Assembly: GCA_045575975.1 (NCBI GenBank)
Contig: JAZNFO010000034.1
Span: forward strand, 62,001 to 126,000
Reading direction: 5' to 3'
DNA: 64,000 nt
Source of the DNA: RGIG8709 sp045575975
GTDB lineage: Bacteria; Bacillota; Clostridia; Monoglobales; Monoglobaceae
A program made the translations under genes and the position numbers. This document shows, in pieces, positions 59,509-64,000 of the stretch. Each line of letters begins with the position of its first letter. Positions within the stretch are counted from its first letter, which is position 1. Below the pieces are notes generated by a model, which saw nothing but the letters and a program-made list of their open reading frames with translations, did not search any database and was not told the DNA's origin.

Positions 59509-61452
59509 ATGGCTTTATGGATGTGGAAATACGGAGATTTTGAATTTTATCATGGTATGCATTATATGCTGTCCCGTGAAGAACGCGGTAACTCTTGTGT
59601 GCCGGCTTTTTATAAAATACCTCGTCATAGCGCATCAGTTCGTTTTATGAAAAGTGTCATTCTGGACAAGGAGGAGACTATCACTATTGTCAGCGAAGGG
59701 GTATACTGTCTGTCAATAGATGGTGTTCGTCAGAAACCCCAGGAACAATATCTTATTCCCGCAGGAGAACATAGTCTTACTATTTCGGTCGGCAACGCAA
59801 ATGGTATGTGTGCCTTGTGGGTTGAAGGAAAAACTATCGTCAGTGACGAAAGCTGGACCGCAAATGTTTATGATAATGACGAGTTCCCGGTTGGCACCTC
59901 TATTCTCTGTAATGACCGCAACTGCTGCCCGGGAGATTTTCAGTTTCCTGAGGAAGAATGTCCTGCGGTCAGAGATGAGATAATAAAAGGTGAGCGCATT
60001 ATTGATTTCGGACGGGAAAGCATTGTGCATCTTTTTCTTACGGATGTAAAGGGTGAAATATCTGTTTTTTATGGCGAATCTCTTGAAGAGACCTACAGTG
60101 ACCGTTGTGTTATAGTTGACCATGTAAAAGAGGATACTGAGCTTCATCTGAGAGCTTGTCGCTATCTGCGGTTCACGGGTGCGGTAGATTTCACTTTCCG
60201 TGCCACCATGCCAATATTACCACAGTCTAAGGCCTCGTTTTCCGGTGATAAAAAATTGACTGAAATCTGGCAAACTGCCGCTTACACATTGGCTCTTTGC
60301 AGTCGTCTTTTCTATCTGGATGGTATAAAGCGAGATCGTTGGCCATGGGCAGGAGACAGCTATATTTCTATGCATGCGGATGCCTATAGCTTTGCAGATA
60401 CGGACATTATGCGTCGCACTATGCTTGTGCTTCGTGGTGAATCGGATGTACACTATCCTGTTAATAATATCTTAGAATTCTCATTTTATTGGTGTATGAT
60501 GCTTGCAGATTATTATACCTATACGAATGACCTGGATTTTATTTGTCGCAACTATGAAAACGCCCGCCGCTTAATAGAATATTATATTGAAAAAAGAGAT
60601 AGCCACGGTTTTATTCCACCAATGCCGGGTGTCTGGTTGTTTATTGATTGGCATCCTATGGACAAAAATGGTGATGTATGTGTGGTGCAAATGCTTTTTT
60701 ACCGTTCTCTTTGTGCTATGTCAGAAATTGCCACACTTTGCAAAATGACAGATGATGCCGAACGATATAGTGCTATGGCGAGCGAACTTGCAACAAAAAT
60801 CGAAGAAGCTTTTTGGAGAGATGATTTAGGGGCATATGTTTCTGTTTTTCGTGAAAATGAAAAAATAAACGAGGTGCGCCGTCATCAAAACATTCTGGCA
60901 ATTCTTTTTGGTCTTGCAGACGAAAACCGTGCTGCCGGAATTCTGGAAACGGTGTTGCACAACCCCGAAATTCCGCCACTCACAACATCGTTCTACAAAT
61001 TCTTTGAATATGATGTTCTTTGTCGATATGGCTTTATTAAGGAAGCTTTTTCAGAAATCCGCCGTTACTATGGCGGTATGCTTGAACTTGGGGCAACTTC
61101 TTTCTGGGAAGAATTTAACGAAAATGAAGAGGGCGTTGAACATTATGCTATGTATGGCGACCCCTTTGACCGCAGTTTATGTCATGCGTGGGGAGCAAGC
61201 TCGCTTTATTTTATTGGTCGCTATCTGGCAGGTGTTAAGCCGCTTTTACCGGGATGGCAGAAATATGAGGTTAAACCGTGTTTAACAATGGGCGATTTTT
61301 CCGCCACGGTGCCGATAGGCGACGGATGTGTTAATATAGTGCTTGAAAATGGAACTTTAACTGTTTTATCCGACCGTGACGACGGATGCCTGATGGTCGG
61401 ACAAAAAACCTGCCAAATTCCCAAAAATCAGAAAATTACAATAAAGGTATAA
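59509..61452 (+). CDS. GH78-like alpha-L-rhamnosidase, intracellular
   Basis: 647 residues without signal peptide, so it acts in the cytosol on imported rhamnosides. After beta-sandwich domains (residues 1-240), the (alpha/alpha)6 barrel shows DGIKRDRWPWAGDSY and SFWEEFNE, positions where GH78 enzymes hold their catalytic acids; a C-terminal beta domain follows. It is last in the rhamnose operon, 54 bases after rhaD, with AAGAGG before the ATG. Short for GH78 but complete. No transporter for rhamnosides is in the window. Confidence 0.85.
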   Translation: MALWMWKYGDFEFYHGMHYMLSREERGNSCVPAFYKIPRHSASVRFMKSVILDKEETITIVSEGVYCLSIDGVRQKPQEQYLIPAGEHSLTISVGNANGMCALWVEGKTIVSDESWTANVYDNDEFPVGTSILCNDRNCCPGDFQFPEEECPAVRDEIIKGERIIDFGRESIVHLFLTDVKGEISVFYGESLEETYSDRCVIVDHVKEDTELHLRACRYLRFTGAVDFTFRATMPILPQSKASFSGDKKLTEIWQTAAYTLALCSRLFYLDGIKRDRWPWAGDSYISMHADAYSFADTDIMRRTMLVLRGESDVHYPVNNILEFSFYWCMMLADYYTYTNDLDFICRNYENARRLIEYYIEKRDSHGFIPPMPGVWLFIDWHPMDKNGDVCVVQMLFYRSLCAMSEIATLCKMTDDAERYSAMASELATKIEEAFWRDDLGAYVSVFRENEKINEVRRHQNILAILFGLADENRAAGILETVLHNPEIPPLTTSFYKFFEYDVLCRYGFIKEAFSEIRRYYGGMLELGATSFWEEFNENEEGVEHYAMYGDPFDRSLCHAWGASSLYFIGRYLAGVKPLLPGWQKYEVKPCLTMGDFSATVPIGDGCVNIVLENGTLTVLSDRDDGCLMVGQKTCQIPKNQKITIKV

Positions 61453-61586
61453 TTAGTCAAGAAGGGCGGAGGTTTTTAAGGCTGCGGATAAAAAATTAAA
61501 AAACTTTCCCAAGCTTTTCCTTACATAAAAATTCCTAAGGTGCACACAATAGGTTTGTAAATAAAACCAAAAGGAGCATTTATTAT

Positions 61587-62126
61587 ATGAAAGCAACAGG
61601 AATTGTAAGAAGAATAGACGACCTTGGTCGTGTGGTTATACCAAAAGAAATAAGAAGAACAATGCGTATTCGTGAGGGCGATCCGCTGGAAATCTACACA
61701 GAAAGCGACGGAACAGTTATTTTTAAAAAATATTCACCTATCGGTGAGCTTGGAGAGTTTGCAAGCCAGTATGCTGAGGCTCTTGCGAAAACAACGGGTT
61801 TCCCTTGCTGTATCTCTGATAAAGATACGATTATTGCAGTTTCGGGAGCTTCTAAAAAGGAGCTTTCCGATAAAAAACTATCAACCGAGGCGGAAAAAAT
61901 TATGCACGGTAAAGTAGCTTTTACTGCACAGTCAGGGGATAAAAATATCAATGTGGTTGACGGAAACGAAAACTACAAGGCGGGGGTTATAGCACCCATT
62001 GTCTATGACGGAGACGGAATCGGAACAGTTATGATAATCGCTCCTGATGAAAAAAGCTCTATGGGTGATGTGGAATCAAAGCTTGCGGAGGTTGCGGCAG
62101 GATTTCTTGGTAAAACAATGGAATAA
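61587..62126 (+). CDS. spoVT: Stage V sporulation protein T (AbrB-type regulator)
   Basis: 179 residues. The N-terminal swapped-hairpin AbrB domain (GIVRRIDDLGRVVIPKEIRR, TMRIREGDPLEI) is followed by a GAF-like C-terminal domain, the SpoVT architecture. SpoVT is a forespore regulator that tunes sigma-G genes, including germination genes, in spore formers. AAAGGAG precedes the ATG. It sits immediately upstream of a gerA operon, which fits this role. Confidence 0.95.
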   Translation: MKATGIVRRIDDLGRVVIPKEIRRTMRIREGDPLEIYTESDGTVIFKKYSPIGELGEFASQYAEALAKTTGFPCCISDKDTIIAVSGASKKELSDKKLSTEAEKIMHGKVAFTAQSGDKNINVVDGNENYKAGVIAPIVYDGDGIGTVMIIAPDEKSSMGDVESKLAEVAAGFLGKTME

Positions 62127-62130
62127 AAGA

Positions 62131-62158
62131 AAAAAGGATGTTTCCGGACATCCTTTTT
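62131..62158 (+). terminator. Terminator of spoVT
   Basis: AAAAAGGATGT at 62131-62141 pairs with ACATCCTTTTT at 62148-62158, perfect 11 bp and T run. Confidence 0.88.
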
Positions 62159-62203
62159 TGTATGTTTTTTTATCTTTTGGGAATAATTACATATGGTGAT
62201 ATT

Positions 62204-63841
62204 ATGAATTTTAAAAAATATTTTATCTATACTCAGGAAGAAGAGTATGATTTTTCTCCCGAAAACGATTTGAAGAAAAATAATAATCCTGAAACCCCTT
62301 ATATTTCAAACAATATAAAAAACAAAAATACAAGTGTTTACGAAAAGGGAACAGTCAGCACCTCCTGCAGAGAAAATCTTGATTTTATAAAGGATGCCTT
62401 TTCAAAGCCAAAAAATTTTGATCTCGTTATCAGGGAGTTTAAAATAAAAACCAAAGAAAAAGATCTTGATGCATTCCTGATATTCTATGACGGTCTTGTG
62501 AACAAAGAAATTATAAACAGAGACATTTTAAATCCTCTTATGACAGCTGAGCTAAAAGAGAATAAAAATATTGCAGAGGGGGTGTACGAGCATCTTATAA
62601 CCCAGGCACCCCTTTCCAAAGTCCGTGATATGAAAGCCATAATAGAAATGGTGGAATTTGGGAACTGTGCCGTGTTTGTTGACGAAGCGGACACATCCTT
62701 TGTTGCAGATGTTAAAGGCTGGAGCGGAAGAGGGGTTGGAAAGCCCATAACAGAGGCAGTGCTTTCGGGACCTCAGGAAGCATTTAATGAAGTTCTGCTT
62801 ATAAATATTTCTATGGTTCGCAAAATTTTAAAGGATGCAAATGTGGTGGCGGAAAATATAACGGTGGGAACAAAAAGCAAAACCCCCTGTGCCCTTATGT
62901 ATATAAACGGGGTTACAAATCATTCTCTTGTAAAAGAAGTAAAGAGAAGACTTCAGGGAATTGACACAGAATATATATTCTCATCCTCAGATATAGAAAT
63001 GTTTATAGAGGATTCAAGCTTTTTTCCTCTTCCCCAGATAGTAAAAACCGAACGCCCCGACAGAGCTGCGGCAATGCTTGCAGACGGAAAGGTTGTTATA
63101 ATTGTTCAGGGAAGTCCCTTTGTCCTTGTTCTTCCCGGAACGGGAGTGGACCTTGTTGAGGCATCCGAAGATAACTATGTGAGGGTTATGGAGGCAAATT
63201 TTATGAGGTTTGTCCGCCTTATGGGAGTTTTGCTTGCCCTTTTTTTGCCCTGCACCTTTGTTGCGACGGTTCTTTATCATCATGACACTCTGCCAACAGA
63301 CCTTTTGTTTGCCATGGCGGCAACAAGGGAACAAATGCCTTTTCCCGTCACTTTAGAGCTTGTTATAATGCTTCTTGCTTTTGAACTTATAAAGGAAGCC
63401 TCTATCCGTATTCCCAATCCAATAGGTTCAACTCTTGGAATTGTTGGCGGTCTTATTTTAGGCCAGGCGGCAACGGAAGCGGGAATTGCAAGCCCTCTGC
63501 TTATAATTATAGTGTCTATTGCGGGGCTTGGCTCCTTTGCAGTTCCTTCTCTTGCACTTTCAAGAGCCATATCCATTATGCAGCTTTTGTTTGTTTTTTC
63601 TGCATCAATGGGAGGATTTCTCGGAATTGCCCTTTCAATATTTTTAAGCCTTGTTTATTTAACATCTCAGAAATCTGTGGGAGTGCCGTTTTTATCACCG
63701 CTTTCACCCAAGGCGAATAATTTTAATAACAACACCTTTTTTATAAGTCCCATCTGGAAAAGAGAGCTGCGACCTGAAAACTTAAAACCTCAGCAAAGAG
63801 AAAAACAACCTAAGGTCAGTATGAAATGGAGAAAAAAATAA
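62204..63841 (+). CDS. Spore germination protein, GerA/GerAA family
   Basis: 545 residues. A long hydrophilic N-terminal region (with DVKGWSGRGVGKPITEAVLSG, the family core) precedes about five membrane segments (LMGVLLALFLPCTFVATV, STLGIVGGLILGQAA, SPLLIIIVSIAGLGSF, MQLLFVFSASMGGFLGIAL) and a basic tail. It forms the A subunit of a germinant receptor in the spore inner membrane. The ATG at 62204 is used; an in-frame ATG at 62138 falls inside the spoVT terminator. The SD is weak (GGTGAT). Its stop overlaps the gerAB start. Confidence 0.93.
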   Translation: MNFKKYFIYTQEEEYDFSPENDLKKNNNPETPYISNNIKNKNTSVYEKGTVSTSCRENLDFIKDAFSKPKNFDLVIREFKIKTKEKDLDAFLIFYDGLVNKEIINRDILNPLMTAELKENKNIAEGVYEHLITQAPLSKVRDMKAIIEMVEFGNCAVFVDEADTSFVADVKGWSGRGVGKPITEAVLSGPQEAFNEVLLINISMVRKILKDANVVAENITVGTKSKTPCALMYINGVTNHSLVKEVKRRLQGIDTEYIFSSSDIEMFIEDSSFFPLPQIVKTERPDRAAAMLADGKVVIIVQGSPFVLVLPGTGVDLVEASEDNYVRVMEANFMRFVRLMGVLLALFLPCTFVATVLYHHDTLPTDLLFAMAATREQMPFPVTLELVIMLLAFELIKEASIRIPNPIGSTLGIVGGLILGQAATEAGIASPLLIIIVSIAGLGSFAVPSLALSRAISIMQLLFVFSASMGGFLGIALSIFLSLVYLTSQKSVGVPFLSPLSPKANNFNNNTFFISPIWKRELRPENLKPQQREKQPKVSMKWRKK

Positions 63842-64000
63842 TGAGAGAAAAACATATTTTCAGCGGTTTTGAGCTATCCTGCCTGACCGTTAATTTGATA
63901 ATTTATAAAAGCTTTACGGATATTCCGAGAAGATTTCTGGAGGGAGCGGGGGCATCAAGCTTCTTGTCTGCCCTGATTTCTGCAGGGATTGCCTATCTGG
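63841..64000 (+). CDS. GerAB-family spore germination permease, 3' end outside window
   Basis: 53 residues are visible, starting MREKHIFSGFELSCLTVNLI and continuing FTDIPRRFLEGAGASSFLSA. The ATG overlaps the gerAA stop by one base (TAATG), the usual gerAA-gerAB coupling, and the text fits the N terminus of the APC-type GerAB permease that binds the germinant. Only the start can be seen. Confidence 0.75.
   Translation, partial: MREKHIFSGFELSCLTVNLIIYKSFTDIPRRFLEGAGASSFLSALISAGIAYL

Overview
The window is AT-rich DNA from a spore-forming member of the Firmicutes, most likely class Clostridia. The pointers are a SpoVT regulator followed by a GerA-type germinant receptor operon, a CarD-family regulator, CIRCE control of groES-groEL, the non-mevalonate isoprenoid genes ispD and ispF, very regular sigma-A promoters with 17-bp spacers, strong Shine-Dalgarno (SD) sites, and several large Gram-positive surface proteins (SLH, BspA-like leucine-rich, beta-helix and RCC1 types). 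I cannot name a genus.

Layout. 1-3.3 kb: the end of a metallophosphoesterase, then a lysine/diaminopimelate operon (asd-dapA-dapB). 3.3-14.4 kb: a giant beta-helix surface protein; then on the minus strand trmFO, an M14 peptidase, a 962-residue surface protein, tmk and a short proB. 14.4-28.7 kb is an accessory region: a Tn4451-type TnpV gene, a two-gene P-loop ATPase/TPR module, an RCC1-SLH surface protein, a highly structured non-coding region, a DUF6076-like gene, and a replication/mobilization module (replisome organizer, DnaC-like loader, MobV relaxase, TnpW, large serine recombinase). It ends in palindromic and tandem-repeat DNA. 28.7-40 kb: a small lipoprotein, dus-TPR-ung, a Fic protein, a BspA-like leucine-rich protein, secD-secF, rpmE and a dCMP deaminase. 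40-47 kb, minus strand: groES-groEL, carD-ispD-ispF and trxA-galM-radA. 47-55 kb: an SLH/phosphate-binding lipoprotein, a purine permease, tRNA-Ser(CGA), two tandem Cys-rich micro-proteins, rpsB-tsf and an NSS transporter. 55-61.5 kb: an L-rhamnose locus (rhaB and an AraC regulator on minus; a TIM-barrel isomerase/epimerase, rhaD and a GH78-like rhamnosidase on plus). 61.6-64 kb: spoVT, gerAA and the start of gerAB.

How the parts fit. The rhamnose genes form a nearly complete intracellular route: the rhamnosidase releases rhamnose, the TIM-barrel protein may isomerize it, RhaB phosphorylates and RhaD cleaves. A 21-bp-spaced direct repeat upstream of the plus-strand operon is a natural AraC operator. 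Three surface proteins share one small beta module, which suggests one export and surface-assembly programme. The accessory region looks like an integrated mobilizable element with cargo.

The best candidates for something undescribed are the structured non-coding region at 22.42-22.73 kb (serial stem-loops, then a closed multibranch domain with an alternative pairing), the ATPase/TPR pair at 15.5-18.4 kb (possible defence or sensing module), and a string of small hairpins joined by a constant ATATCGA linker upstream of proB. Several short intergenic repeats recur or form large palindromes. All reading was by eye; no searches or folding programs were run.
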